From contig MU859089.1 in the NCBI GenBank assembly GCA_033297205.1, positions 1-64,000 of the forward strand: a stretch of DNA of 64,000 bases. The letters are read 5' to 3'. The notes below the pieces were generated by a model. It did no database searches and had not been told where the DNA came from. It saw only the letters and a list, made by a program, of their open reading frames with translations. Source of the DNA: Pseudoneurospora amorphoporcata (taxonomy: Eukaryota > Ascomycota > Sordariomycetes > Sordariales > Sordariaceae). A program made the position numbers and the translations under genes. Below are positions 9,957 through 22,364 of the stretch, piece by piece (the first letter of the stretch is position 1; each line of letters starts with the position of its first letter).

Positions 9957-12627
9957 TGTTAGTTGCCAGAACGACGAGACTGTAGTATTGAGAAGAGAAT
10001 TCCGACCAGGCCAAGCAAATTCGAGAGGTGCTGTGGGTGTAGATGGAGCAGAAACCAAGAAAAAGGATTCCTCCGGTTCACGCAGGCTGCACTCCATTGT
10101 GACGAACTGGTCAAGGCAAGAACGCCCATGTGGTGGTGTATGAATAGCTGAGCCGTAGCCCGATCCCATCTCTCATGTCCCCAATAGCAGTGAAGCCTCT
10201 GCCAGTGACTGTGTAATCACGAGGGCTGTTCTTTGGGGGACGAGCGAAAATGATCGGACTGAAGAGGAGGAGGGATGGGGACGGGAAGAGAGATGGGATG
10301 GCAGAACACAGAACAGCGGGGCATGACATACCTTCATCTTGTCCGACAGAGATACTCAGACGACTTGTAAGCTGTGTGTACACAAAAACCAAAACCGGAA
10401 ACTACTGTGGTATACAGGTAGAGAAAGAGAAACGGCTGACGGGGTGAGGCGCGTCAGCAAACAATCTTTTGGAGCGGGCGTCCTGGTGTTGGCGTGCGCA
10501 GGCAATCGTGGTTGGGGTTACGCCGACTCAAATGACGGACGGCGAGAGGTGTTGCCTAGGATTCCTCTGGGGTTGGTCCTGGGCGGTTCTGCGTGTGTGT
10601 GTGTCGTGGAGGGTACTGCTGGCTGGGATCTGTGTAACGATCCAAATGCGCCGTAGGTATCGGTCGGATGGGCGCCGGGGAAGTAGCGCTCCGACGACGG
10701 GAGTGAATCTCGCGGACGGGATCGTTCACTGCTAGTGTTTGCGACCGTGCGAACGTAAGGGAGACGTTGTAATTTGGGAGCAGCGGTTGTCCAGCTAATT
10801 TCGGGGACCGTTTCGTGTAAACTGGTCACGCCCTAATATGCTTCTATCCCTCCAAAGTCGATAGCTGATCCAAGTTCGAGAGGCGCTGTCTGGCCGAGTT
10901 TGCCTCAATCTTGGCTTTCCGTCTTTGTCTGAGCCTGATCAGGGCCGCCTGGCGTGTGTGTGGTGTTGATGGCAATCTTTTTGTTCCTTTGTTCAGTCGC
11001 AATACCGACTGCCTAGACCCAATGTCCAACCTGCAATTCCCAGTCCGGCGAGCGCTTCTGGAATGTCTCGTGGTGGACAATCCGCCGGGAGTTGCGTCGA
11101 ATGTTGCGATTGTTGTCGGGGATGATTGAGTGACTGTCGCAGTGTTGAGGTGGGTTGTCGAGGGTTAAAGCTGATAAGTGAAGCGAGCGAAGCAGCTGGG
11201 AATGGAAGCTGGAAGTGCGCGGTGGCGGGGAAGGATCAGGATCAGGTGGGATATATGGCCTGCGTGCCTTGCGTGCTAGTGCTGCTAGTTCTGCTGGGCT
11301 TCGGGACGGGCAGCAATACTGTAGGTAGCATAAAAAAAGGGAGCACCCCAAGCCAAGCTTGAAGCGGAAGCAGCAAGGGTGATCAAGGGTCGGGTCCGGG
11401 TGTGCTCTCGAGAGTGGAAGTCGACAGGGTGGTGGCCGGAGATGGGCTCGAAAGCTGGAGACGGGCGGGTGTGATGAAGGTCGAGTCACCAGCCTGCATG
11501 GAAATGGAAAATGTTGGAAAAACAGCCACTCGCGCTTGCTTGCTCCGCTAGTGCTTGCTAGTATCTGCTAGTTAATGCCTGCGTCCTGAGAGTGAAAGGG
11601 TGGCTGCCTCTATCTAGAAGATAGCGGACGGCCGGCGGCCAGGACTGCGTGTCACGGCTACCTCGACTCGAGAGGGGAATTGCAGCGTTGCAGCAGCGCA
11701 GAGGCCGCGCGGGCAGGTACCTGAGAATCCCCCGGCTGGCGCAGTTGCTGCCCTGCGGTTGGTGCAATTGGAGAGCGCGGTGCCAGGGCTCTCATCAACG
11801 GTGACCCACCCTCCATGGGACTGTGGGTCTGAATTGGCTTTCTAGCCTTTCTTGGCCGCTCTCGATCTTTTGAGATTCCGGTCGTGCCCACACCACGATA
11901 CGACCAGAACTTTGCGACAAATGGAACAAGTCGGCCAACGTCAAATCTCAACCGGAACCAACCAGCTTGCCAGTCTTACAAAGTTCTGATCAAAGAGTGT
12001 ATTTGCGCAACGAGGCTAGTGATCAGGTAAGATTGCTGCTACCTGATTCTCCGTTGGTGCCTTTCTCATTGCCTGGTCTACATCAATTGTGTAGAGGTAG
12101 GTATTGCGTAGTCTGCTAGTGTAGTGTGCGTATTGTACTTATCTTCTAAGCACTGCATAATGCATCGTGATCGCGCTTGTCATAGCGGAAACTTTGGTTG
12201 GCTTGCCCGCGCGCTCCCGTAGGTATGCTATCGGACCGGGACCTTTGGACAAGCTCAAGGATTCGAGTCCGCTCCGTCACTGCCCATCCAAGGACTTGAA
12301 AATCATCGTCGAAAACAGTCGATGCGGTGCTGAAAGGCAGGTATATGCCTGCTGTTAGTGCACCAGCTGATACGATGCGTCATAAGGTGGCTCAAAGTCC
12401 ACACCTTATGATAACGCCGGGTGGACTTGGAAGCTGAAGGACTCGACAGATCTGATCCGAAGAAACAAAATCAAACGCAATGCCTCCAAGACAGACAACG
12501 CTTCAAGTTACCGGAAACGTAAGGTTGACAGCGCTACTGGATTGACGTTTATACATTTGAATGTCTAGGAATAAGTCTCGAACCTGTCATGGTTTACCTA
12601 CAGTCAAAAAACGACCATGATGAGATG
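9957..12627. other. large intergenic region upstream of bem-1
   Basis: Nearly 2.7 kb carries only short scattered frames on both strands. The part next to 9957 is presumably the bem-1 leader and promoter; AG-rich patches at 10240-10290 and 10420-10440 fit an untranslated leader. GC-rich sequence at 11.4-11.8 kb shows no protein domain. A GGATTCGAGTCC motif at 12258-12270 resembles a tRNA T-loop, but no tRNA folds around it. Confidence 0.45.
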
Positions 12628-13026
12628 CTATACAGTCCGAGTCTCCTTCATTGGTGCAGCAGACATTGCGATATCAGATATCGCTTGGACCTTCTCGCTT
12701 CTCGCTCTCGGGGCGTTCGGATGAACCGCCGCCGCCTGCGCCTGACTGACTAATAGAAAACAATGAGCATTGAATTTACATGCCATTATGACGGCCTGTA
12801 GGACTATGCTACAAAACTCTGAAGATTTTGCAACTTTGGGCGTCAGCCATGCCCGCCTTTTTCTTTTCTTTTCTTTTTTTTGCAACTGGACCATCTTCTT
12901 CTCGTTCTTCCCTCTTCGAATCTTCGATACTTTATCCTTTCCATTGGCCACCAACCCACACAACTCACCTGCAAGGCCAAGGACACTGAACGCCCAAATG
13001 ATGCCGCCAATCGCCACGTCTTCCAT
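12628..13026 (-). CDS. possible small membrane protein, unrecognised
   Basis: This is an open frame of 132 codons on the minus strand. The N-terminus (DVAIGGIIWAFSVLGLAGEL) is a plausible membrane helix or signal anchor. A highly basic stretch follows (KKEKKRKRR), then a less structured tail. A pyrimidine-rich TTTTCTATTAG within the frame could be a splice acceptor, so the true exon structure may differ. No family is recognised and coding status is uncertain. The K-rich part is encoded by AAG/AAA runs and could be low-complexity sequence. Confidence 0.3.
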   Translation of the reverse strand: MEDVAIGGIIWAFSVLGLAGELCGLVANGKDKVSKIRRGKNEKKMVQLQKKEKKRKRRAWLTPKVAKSSEFCSIVLQAVIMACKFNAHCFLLVSQAQAAAVHPNAPRARSEKVQAISDIAMSAAPMKETRTV

Positions 13027-14437
13027 GGCAATGGTTCCAATTATTTCCGTTCAATTATTAGTGCAGGATTTTATATGTACATGTACAACTCTGACCTATC
13101 GGGATGTAACGCGAGAAGCACGGGAGGGGCCGGGATGCCCGCTTGCGCACCTGTGAGCAACGAGGCGTGGTATTCATTGGGGTTTCCGGGGTTTCCAGCT
13201 TTTTCCTCACAAGCCACTGGTTGGTTTTGGCCCAAGGCTTGTTGTATTGATGATTCCACCACGAGGTGAACGCCACAAGTAGGAGGTAAAGGTTGTGAAA
13301 CACCATTTGTAGTGCAATAAGAAGTCGAAAATGGAAAGTGTGCTTTTTGTACTACAAAAGAAGCTCAAAGAACACTTTTCTTGTGATTATGCTGTTAGCG
13401 CGCGGCTGCTTGTCCTTTGACTCCTTTGGAGATGCGATTCATCTGTCGAATCTTCCACACCAGAATCATCTCTTCCAATATGTTTGGGCAGTGTTAATGA
13501 AGTACGTTCTTGTTTTGCTAACTGAAAACATGCCCATTCAAGCTTCCTGCCCAAGGCTTTGTTAGGCGCAAGAGTAAATAGGGTGCTCTCCACACTGTTC
13601 CCCTCAACGCCGAACACCTGAATTACTTATACTAAGATGAAGAAAAAGAACCAAGGGACAGATGCAATCAGTTTTGACACCCAGAGACGCCACGACCCTA
13701 TACTTGCTGGCCCGAAATTCCACCCAAAGATGCCCACGCCTTAACAAAAAGAGTGCTGTGAAGCAGCCGAAAAAGGAAGGGGTGCTTTCGAGCACGTATA
13801 TAAAGAGAGCAGGATGCCACTACAACACCATAGCAACTAATGCTGCTGCTTCCACGTCGCCGAAGGTCACCTCCGTGTGACCCTGATGCTTGCTAAAAAT
13901 GCGAGACCCCCCGAGTCGACACGTCGGCACTAGCTGAAAAGGTAAGTTGGAGTGCGTTGCAAATAACGACCAGGCGCATCGCGAGGTCGCAAGACGACTT
14001 GCAGGAAGAAGTAGTGTTCGTCAATGTAAGATTTCCACAAGACATGACGTGGGCTCGCTCTAATGCTTTCCACATTACGCTTCTTCAGAGAGTAACATCG
14101 GAACTGATTGACGACGAAGAAATGGGGAAAGATTACCCGTCGGTATTCTCTATCGCCGCATCGCCCAGCCGCACTCCCATAAGGTGTTGCTGATACGGAC
14201 CCAGGTCGCAAGTTTCGTGGGGGCTGAAAGGGACAAAGGTAGAGAAAGGGCGTGCTATCAATGATATCAAACTACTGCACGACGACGCAAGGGTGCAGAT
14301 CCCAGTGACTGAGATGGGAAACTACGTGGGCAGAGGTAAAGTAGAAACATCAGGTCGACAGTCGGTGCTGATGTTTTGAAGATTCCGAAACCATGTGGGC
14401 GGGTGAGGCGACGATAGGAAATAAGGACTCGGTGCTG
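13027..14437. other. intergenic, nothing recognised
   Basis: Only short frames occur on either strand, with no repeat and no RNA gene. The right end is the 3' flank of the Thp3-type gene that ends at 14438. Confidence 0.5.
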
Positions 14438-16187
14438 TTAGATTTGACCTTTGATGTCAACCCTGGAAAAGGCTGCCTTCCTCGGACCCTCGAATAGCTC
14501 TTTAGCTTTTCCGGTCAGGAAAACAACAGTTCCGTCGCGGTCCTCCAGTAGATCCCGGCCCTGGTAGTCGAGGATAAATTGAGCAGCATCCGCATCCGAC
14601 TCAAAGTACAGCTCTTCCGTGACGAAGCGCAGTGGCACATCGGGTTTATACCTAAGCAGAGTTAGCAACAAAACTCCAGCCGCATACGAGGGAAATGAAA
14701 GGTACGTACGCCTTACAGATGTTGCAAAGAGCAGCAAGGCGTTCACGGCCAACGAACATATCCATAAGATATGCACCCATGTTAGGCGTGTCGTTGTAGA
14801 GCCGGAAAAAGCGGTGGTAGTTGCCCAGTGCCAATGCGGATCGGACATCAAGCGCGTGCTTTATGGCCTCTTCCTCCTTCTCTGCTGCAGTTAGATCCGC
14901 CAGGACGTCGTTCAACGCCGTGCGGTTAGCGGTATGAATGAAATACAAGATACGATACGCCTTAAACTCGATCGACTTCCCCTTGATACCCATTTTGTAG
15001 AGAGCCTTGAGCTGGGTCTGACACTGATTATACTCACCGAGGTCCCCCTTCTCCAAGGCAATCCGGGCATGGATTTCGTAGACTTCTACGGTAAACTCAT
15101 TCTTGATGCGCTGGACTGTCAGGTCCTGACGCATGGATTTGAACTGATCGCAGATGTAAGAGTAGTTTTGCTCCTTTTTCCACTTTCTCTTGAGCAGCTC
15201 GAGCGTCTGACGCAGAACCCGCTCTGGTCGGACCACGGACGGAACGGGCGGTGCCGTCAGACGGAGATAACGCTTCTCCAGGGTCTCGCATGTACCGACA
15301 ACCGGGCCGTCGCTGGGAGGAGGAGTCGGCTCGCGATACGCCGACTTGTATCCTCCGTCGAAGCGCTTCTGACGTTTCTCCAACTGCTTCTGGAACTTAC
15401 TTTGGGTCTTCGACTGGGCTTCCTCGGCTGGCGCTGGGCGTTTATCAGCATTGAATGTAATGCGGTCTTCAAGGCGATTCTGTCCGTTCCGCCAAGGGGG
15501 TGCGGCGCCCTCGCTGAAATCTGTAGACTTGCGCTTCTTGGAACTGGTAGGGGAAATGGAAAGGGCCGAGAAATGAGATGTTTGCTGAAGGGCCCTGGCT
15601 CTAGCACGCTCCTCCTTGATCATCTCTTGCGGCAAGGGCATTTTCTCCCAGTTGACGGTGTACATGTGGCCCTGGTCGTTCGCGTACGAGATGGTTTCCT
15701 TGAGCTTGGCTTCCATTTCGGCGCGGGTGACCGATGGATCTAGGTTGGAAGTCTGGAAAGAACGCTGGACGTAGTTGCGAACAGATTCTGGCCAGTCGAT
15801 CTTTTTCTTCGCAGGCTCTTGTGTTGTAGAGGGCGACGCGACAGTCAAGGGTGCGGCTGGATTAGTGTGAAGTGGTGTTGCGACAGGATGTGTAGGAAGA
15901 GGGCCGTAGACAGGTGGGGAAGGGTAGGAAGCGGGTGGTGCGGCAGAATAAGGTTGACCGAAGGTTTGGCGGACCTGAACTGGAGTGAATGCGGTAGCAG
16001 CTGGAGAGAAGAGATGAACAAACGTCAGCAACAATCGTCGGCAGTTTCAGGACGGGGCGGCAGGAGTACATGGCAGTTTGGAGAGATGGGATGAAAAAAG
16101 AGCACACGGTAGAAGCATACCAGAGTACGGATAGGCCGCCGGCGGCTGAGTGCCCGGCGGCGGAGGTTGAGCGGATGACCACTGCAT
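14438..16187 (-). CDS. thp3: Thp3/LENG8-type SAC3/GANP domain protein
   Basis: There are three exons on the minus strand, 16187-16121, 16000-14710 and 14651-14438, giving 523 aa. The start MQWSSAQPPPPGTQPP joins in phase through a GTATGC donor and CTCTCCAG acceptor. The last intron uses GTACGT and TTAG. The first 60 residues are Pro/Ala/Tyr-rich. A conserved segment follows (IDWPESVRNYVQRSF, NWEKMPLPQEMIKEE), as in the LENG8/Thp3 branch. The SAC3/GANP helical region spans roughly residues 260-450 (VRPERVLRQTLELLKRKW, YICDQFKSMRQDLTVQRI, FTVEVYEIHARIALEKGD). A winged-helix-like end follows (VPLRFVTEELYF). In yeast Thp3 acts with Csn12 in transcription elongation and mRNA maturation. Sac3 of TREX-2 is the main alternative, but the N-terminal segment and short length favour Thp3. 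Confidence 0.88.
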
Positions 16188-16940
16188 GTTGCTCGTCTGG
16201 GATCGATCGGGTTGTCGAGGGAAGAATCGAAGCACAGACGAAACAAACAACGAGGGAGCAAGAAAAGACGATGCCAACAGATTAGACAGAACTCGCTGGC
16301 AAACAACAACTCGTACAACTCGTGTGAACCAGGGTTCAAACTAGCTATGGAACTGGGCGTATGTAGTCGTGAACGGTGGCGAGGGGATGGTTGCCGATAG
16401 TAATGATGGGCTGAAATTAATGGAGTGGGCGGTGACAAGAAACGTGCAAGCCGGTTGATCAAAGGGAACTTGACCTTTGCGTTTCAGTGCTCGTTGAACC
16501 TCCAAGAAAGGGTGTGAAGTGGCAGTGGCCCAAAAGTTGATCGGGCGTAGGTTCCATTCGGAATCTCAGCCGGCCATCACTAGCCACCGCACGGACTGCA
16601 TGGTGCACATGTCACCACCTGCTGTCTGCTATCTGGAGTCAGTGTTAGTGCAGCGGTATCACAGCCACGTGGGTGTCCCCATGAGGCCGGCAAGACGGGA
16701 GGGACAACTTCTGATGAGCAGCTGAAGGCCTGCTGAAGCAAGGCTTAGATTGCCCTCGCTACAGTTGATGGGAAAGTGCGATACCTAGCCGCTATCTCAT
16801 CGCCGCCAAGACATCTAGTCCGAGTCGCTGGTCGACATCATTCAGCAACCACCACTTCTGCCAAGTTGTCGGTCCTCTTTTCACTCGTTTATTAATCCGA
16901 CTCCCTGAAGGCCACAAGAGCTTTCCCTGAACTATGACGA
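16188..16940. other. divergent promoter region between thp3 and vps36
   Basis: The two genes are transcribed away from each other across about 750 bp. No open frame is convincing. The shared region presumably holds both promoters. No TATA box was obvious near either start. Confidence 0.5.
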
Positions 16941-19074
16941 ATGTTTCTAAAGAATCTCGACCTCACCACTGCCTTGCGGCCATCGTACCTGCCCGATGAA
17001 GACCTGCTCTTTGTCCAGGACAATGTGGGGTTGTACGAGGGGTGAGCATCTGATTTCCGACTTCTTCTCCATTCCCGTCGTCATCATTCATCGTCCCTCT
17101 TTGTTTACTCTTGGCATGATACCTCCAATCCATGGCTTGTGAATGTGCGGTTATGTCTCAACGAATCCCCGACTGACTGACATGCCATGGCTTTACCAGC
17201 AAATATAAACTGCCCAACCAACAAAATGGCCAGGTTTACCTGACCTCGCACCGAATATGCTACGTCGACAAGGCGGAGCCCAGAAAGTACTCTGCTGCTT
17301 TGGATCTCAAGGACATCGAGCGCTACGAGTTTTACGTAATTGCGCCCTTCCCAAGAAACGTGCCGAGTGATCAAATACTAAATCGCTTTGATGTATATAG
17401 GCCGGTTTCCTCAAGTCCTCGCCCAAGATCACCTTGGTGCCCAAGGCCAACAAGCGAGGATCGCTCCAACTGTCGCGCAATGGAAACGCTTCACCGGCGC
17501 AACGTGTAGACAGCCCCTTTCGTGCGCCGCCCGTTGATACGCCTCCAGCAAGCTCAGCGACATGGGTATGCACCATCTGCAGCTTCTCAAACCCAGTGCC
17601 GTCCAATTTCGACCCGACGACAGCGAGTGAACACACACCTCTCCCTCCCTGCTTAGCCTGTGGTATCAAGCCCACCTTGACTCATATTCTCAAGGCGGCC
17701 ATCTCGAATGCAACGAGTCGACAGCCCAGCGGGGGACCTGCCCTCTACATGCCGCTTCCTGTCCGACCAAAGCAAGGCGCCGAGTCACCGGCACCAGCAT
17801 CGCCATCGCCCTTCCAGACAGGCGACGCCAGCGCATCTTTCCAGTGTCCAAGATGTACCTTTCTCAACCACCCATCGTTGATGTCATGCGAGATGTGCGG
17901 AGGGCCACTCATCTCCAACGACCTACCTGCTGAACTCACGCAACAAAGACGGGAGACAGACTCTCCTGGCCCCATGCTGAGCAGCCTGACCCCCAAGAGC
18001 GAGGCCCTAGAAAGCGTGAAGCTCTCCTTCCGCGGTGGCGGAGAGAAGATCTTTTACGAGAGGCTCAAAGGATCAATAACCCAGCGTAAATGGCTACTTC
18101 AGGGCGCACCTCCGATTCCCAAAACCTCTGGAAATGGGTCAGGAACAGGATCTGGCCACGCTGGAGGAGCTGGAGCAGGAGGAGGAGGAAGCGGCTCGGC
18201 TGGAGGCCAGCCCGAACGCGTCAAGATCGCGGGAATCGCCGGCCTGGAACAGCGTGGCCAATCCATACGCAAGAACAACGAGATCGTCATCGGCAACGCA
18301 TTCGAGGACCTTGAAGCGCTGATGGCCTCCGCCAAGGAAATCGTGGCTCTGGCAGAGACCTTTGCGCGTCAAGTCAAGGGGGCAGGCGGCGCCTCATCGG
18401 GCAGCGAAAACGCGCTGCTCGCCGAGTCCGCCAGCCAGCTTGGCCTGATCGCGACCAAGGACATTGTCGGCAGCGGCGGCGGTGATTCTCTCTACCTATC
18501 CGAACTCGCCCGTACCTTAGCCGAGTTCCTCACCGACGACGCACGAGGCGTGCTCAAGAAAGCGGGCGGGATCATCTCTCTTGTTGACCTCTGGGCCACG
18601 TTCAACCGGCTTCGCGGGGGCGTGGAGCTGGTCAGCCCTGCGGATTTCGAGAAGGCGGTCAATTTATGGGACAAACTCGGGTTGCCTGTTCGGCTGCGTA
18701 CGTTTAAGTCAGGCGTGAAGGTTGTTCAGGGGCGTGACCGGACGGATGAGACGACTATCAGGTCGCTGCTGGCTTGGATCCAGGATTTGCACAACTTCCC
18801 GCCGGACCGGGAGGTGGCTTGGGATTGGCACGAGTTTGGGCGTGGTGTCACGGCGAGAGATGCGGCCGAGAGGTTCGGTTGGAGTATAGGTGTAGCGGAG
18901 GAGGAGCTTGAGATGGCGGAAGAGCGTGGCGTGCTGTGTCGCGAGGAGGGCATCGAGGGTTTGAAGTTCTGGGAGAACTATATTGATACGGGAGAGGGTG
19001 CCACAATGCCAGATCCCGCGAAAGAGGAGAATGAGAAGATTCTGAAGGCGTTGAAGGAGAGCGGATTTTTGTGA
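16941..19074 (+). CDS. vps36: ESCRT-II subunit Vps36 (GLUE domain, NZF fingers, EAP30)
   Basis: There are three exons, 16941-17041, 17200-17335 and 17401-19074, giving 636 aa. The start MFLKNLDLTTALRPSYLPDE is the conserved beginning of the fungal GLUE domain. It continues in QVYLTSHRICYVD and DIERYEFY, and after the second intron AGFLKSSPKITL. Two zinc fingers are inserted: a long-loop one at about residues 134-165 (WVCTICSF...CLACG) and a typical NZF at about 226-245 (CPRCTFLNHPSLMSCEMCG). A Gly-rich linker lies near 310-330. The EAP30 winged-helix part follows to the end (DLEALMASAKEIVALAE, LYLSELARTLAEFLTDD, VPLRL-like VRLRTFKSGVKVVQ). Vps36 binds ubiquitin and phosphoinositide on endosomes and assembles with Vps22 and Vps25 to sort cargo into multivesicular bodies. 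Confidence 0.95.
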
Positions 19075-19510
19075 TGTGAGTAGTACTCGGTGCGATGTCG
19101 TTCAGCCCTTGGGGTTTCTAGTATTTCAGAATGGTTGATAAGTTAGATCTGCTTGCTGTTTACAGTCAAGAGAATTGATAAAGTTGACATTGGACATTCG
19201 CAGAAAGCATCTGCCTGCATCCTCGGTCATCTCTCCGTGTACCATCATGGGGTTGCCCTTCTCTCTATACCTCTAATCTAGAACACAGCCAAAACAGGCT
19301 ATCTAAAACAACATGTCCACAAACACAAAACAAACGCCGAAACCCACGAAATCAAAGCAGCAAAGAACATTCCAAAAACGCCTAGTCTAAGCTCTATCCC
19401 GACACCTGCCACCGGTCTAACACAGCTTTATACTCTGAACAAAACATAACAACGCCACACACACACTCCCATCTATCCCTCTATCCATGCATCCTCAAAT
19501 CACCACTCCT
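19075..19510. other. convergent 3' flanks, vps36 and membrane-protein gene
   Basis: About 430 bp lie between the stop of vps36 and the stop of the minus-strand gene at 19511. It is AC-rich from 19320. Nothing else is recognised. Confidence 0.5.
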
Positions 19511-20622
19511 CTAACTCAACCTCTCCATCAACCCCTTCCGCACCTTCATATTAACAACCCCACCGACGCCAAAAGCCGGCACAATCCTACATATCCTCGC
19601 CGCCACACTGACCGCCCAATTCTTCCTCACCAGCGTCCACCTCTCTCCCCAACTCGGCCCACCCTTTTGTCCCCCTGGTCCACCAGCAGCAGGGCGGTTA
19701 TACATATCCAACCCCAAAAGATGCACCGGCGTGCTGAAAAGCTGCACAACCGCCGGCGCTGCAAACTGCGCCATCGTCTGTCCACTCATCCATTTTTGTG
19801 TCCCCGCTCCCAACTTCTCTGTCAGGACTGGTCCCAGCAAAGGCGGGACGTTAAACGACGCAAAAATCGTCATGCAATCCCTCACTGCAAAGAGCAAGTA
19901 ACTTGGTAGTCCCACTGGTCTCGGTGTAGCTCCCGGTGGGCCGAACAGGCGGACAAAAACTTGGTCTTTGTAGATGCAAAGGCCGATGTTGGCAGCACTC
20001 GAGGCGAAGAATTTGGATGACCCGGAGGTTACGTGCGCCGGGTTGGGGTTGTTCTGGATGGTGGAGACGGTGGTGTCGAGGGTGTTGGCGGTTAGGTAGG
20101 TGCCGCCATATAACAGAAAGATGAGGCCGAAGGGGCGGGAGAGGATTGTCGCACGGGGAGAGACGAGGAGGGAGCGTAGGGAGCGCCGGAGGGAGGTGCC
20201 GATGGAAGCGGCGCCGGAGGCGTTTTCCATTATTGAGCTGTTGGATAATACATTTAGTCAAATGGGCTGTGGGGGAGGGGGATGGAAAGGGAACTGTTTG
20301 CCAGGACATACCGATCAATAATAGAGATAACAGGCGCAACAAGCACAGCTGCCGAAGCAGCACTGACGAGGTCAGCACCCAGTCGTAGGCCGAGGTTCTT
20401 GGTGTTCCATTTTGTGCTTGTAGTAGTGATGCCTTCAGCGGCGGCTTTGGATATCGAAGCTGTTGGTTGCGTGTCGACGAAATCACCACCACCAAGGAGT
20501 GCGGCGCGAGTCTTTTGTGTTTGCGTCGCTAGTCCGGCGAGATGTGAGTGTGGTGACGTCGTCTTGAGTCCGGAGGCGGCATCCAACGGCGAGGCGGCCG
20601 AGACCGGGGTGCCTTCTTTCAT
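19511..20622 (-). CDS. conserved fungal membrane protein, possibly mitochondrial
   Basis: There are two exons on the minus strand, 20622-20312 and 20237-19511, giving 345 aa. They are joined through a GTATGT donor and ATCCAACAG acceptor so that ...VISIIDR runs into SIMENASGAASIG. Several hydrophobic segments alternate with basic ones (ADLVSAASAAVLVAPVISI, RPFGLIFLLYGGTYLTANTL, MAQFAAPAVVQLFSTPVHLLGLD, AARICRIVPAFGVGGVV). The overall layout (six weak helices, Gly/Pro kinks, many Arg/Lys) resembles mitochondrial carrier-like membrane proteins. The canonical PxD/ExxK/R carrier motif is not obvious, so I do not assign that family. The first 80 residues are Ser/Thr/Ala-rich and could hold a targeting sequence. 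The substrate is unknown. Confidence 0.75.
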
Positions 20623-20974
20623 GTTCAGAGGCGGACCGGCGGTAACTAGGGTTTCTCCACCGGCGACGCGGGGTGAAATGTGGGGAGAATGCGGAGGTCA
20701 ATCGGGGGCCGATGACAGCGGATGCGGAGAAGGAGGGCCGAGGAAGGGCCTGGTGATTGGGGATGACGCGCGATTGGATCCCGCGAAGGAAATTTAACCT
20801 CGGTGACTGACGATTGCCTGGTAGCGAGTTGCCGAGGGCGGGATGACGACGATACGGATTGAATTTTTGAGGACGATAGTGAACTGGATGGACTTGGGGA
20901 AATGTGGTTGCAAAGAGTGACTCAAATACAACGAGGAAGGAATACGAGAGGCGGATCGGAAATGTTGACTTCAG

Positions 20975-21024
<50 letters not shown>

Positions 21025-21104
21025 AAAAAAAAAAAAAAAAAAAAAAACAAAAAACAGTTTGAACAAAAAAAGTTAAAAACCAAAAAAAAAAAAAAGACAA
21101 TGTT

Positions 21105-21137
<33 letters not shown>

Positions 21138-21168
21138 CTTTAAATAAATACGTTTGGGGTTTCGTAAA

Positions 21169-21216
<48 letters not shown>
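20975..21216. repeat. extended poly(A) tract with short interruptions
   Basis: Roughly 240 bases are almost all A, in runs of about 26-43, broken by short islands such as GGGC, CAAAAAACAG and GTTTGGGGTTTCG. It lies 350 bp upstream of the minus-strand gene that starts at 20622, where it would read as poly(T). It could be a genuine low-complexity tract, a retroposed poly(A) tail that expanded, or an assembly artefact. Confidence 0.8.
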
Positions 21217-21218
<2 letters not shown>

Positions 21219-22364
21219 ACTAAGGGCAGACAGACAGAAGAGGAAGAGGGCTCAAAATTGATGTTGTGGTTGGCTGACTGTTGACTCAGAACCACTTCAC
21301 CGCGGTTCCTGTCGTCGGTTAACTTCAGCGGCTTGGTATTCCAGGCCGAGAACTTTTTGATATCGGTGTATTGTACCGAGTAGCTAGTATGGATTTGTGT
21401 ATGTACATAGCAGGTAGCAGAAGAAATCGGTCGAGCAGATAGTCAGTCACACTTTCCCAATCGTTTGATTCTCGGCCGGCCGCATCGGAGCTTCACAGGC
21501 CTTCGTCCCGCCTTCTCGACCCTGTCCAGGCCCGTGTTGGCCTGTCCATTGCCCTGTCCACGGGCCCGTCTGACGGTTACCCGGTGGCTCGAATGGTTCG
21601 ACACCGACGAAAATCTCCAAATTCTCTGCAACAAGCTCCGCACTAGTCAGGGCCTCTTCGGTCTGTTCGGTCTGTTCGGGGACCCTCAAGGTTGCAAGAG
21701 CATGGTTGAGGCCCCGAGATCGGACTGGCTAACGTCAGCCGAGATGCGACGAAAATCGAAATGGATGTCCGTGCCCCTCTTTTCCCCTGGTGTGCCGAGA
21801 CTCCTTATCAGATCAATCTGATACCCGCTGTGATCCGGCGCTGTGGGATCACTGCCGCCGCCCCCCACAGAGGACGGCCGCGCCGACTGCCGGTGGGGGA
21901 ATCGGGAATCGGTTCCGCTCAACTACCGCGGATGGAAACTCGTCGTCTCGGGTCTGGAAGGTCTGGACCGTTTAAACATTCTTGTACTTTGACATCAGCC
22001 GCATGACATTTAACATATTAGAGATATGTACAGCAATCACGGAAACAATAGCTTCACATCTCACGCTGGTGTAAGCCACCTTGGTCTAAAGACACAAAGC
22101 GCTTTGATGTCATCGATTCATTTTGGACACAAAAGCCACGTTGTCAAGCCCTCCCCAAAGGAACACATAAAGTCATTGTTATCACCAACAGCATCCATCA
22201 CAGCATATTAGAACACTTCACAAGTCTCGGTTTGTTATGGTGTTCAGATAGCTAATTGTTCGTGTAGTCATCAAAGTCGTCATGATAATGTTACAACAAT
22301 GCCTTTATGACATCCCTCCTATCCATCCTCTTCCTTCCTTCTTCATCTCCCTAGACTCTGCCAT
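21217..22364. other. intergenic with a GC-rich coding-like patch
   Basis: The stretch from about 21430 to 21990 is GC-rich, and its minus strand carries two frames that abut near 21687. One ends ADVSQSDLGASTMLLQP, and the other runs VPEQTEQTEEALTSAELVAENL. Together they look like a gene fragment needing a frame change, but no family is recognised and no start is supported. The part from 22000 to 22364 is the 3' flank of the next gene. Confidence 0.3.

Noticed and set aside
12240..12290. Possible tRNA at GGATTCGAGTCC
   Set aside because: The T-stem bases flanking the loop do not pair, and no matching acceptor or D-arm is found upstream.
14934..15743. 269-codon plus-strand frame across the thp3 gene
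   Set aside because: It is an antisense shadow of the conserved SAC3/GANP exon, with no domain of its own.
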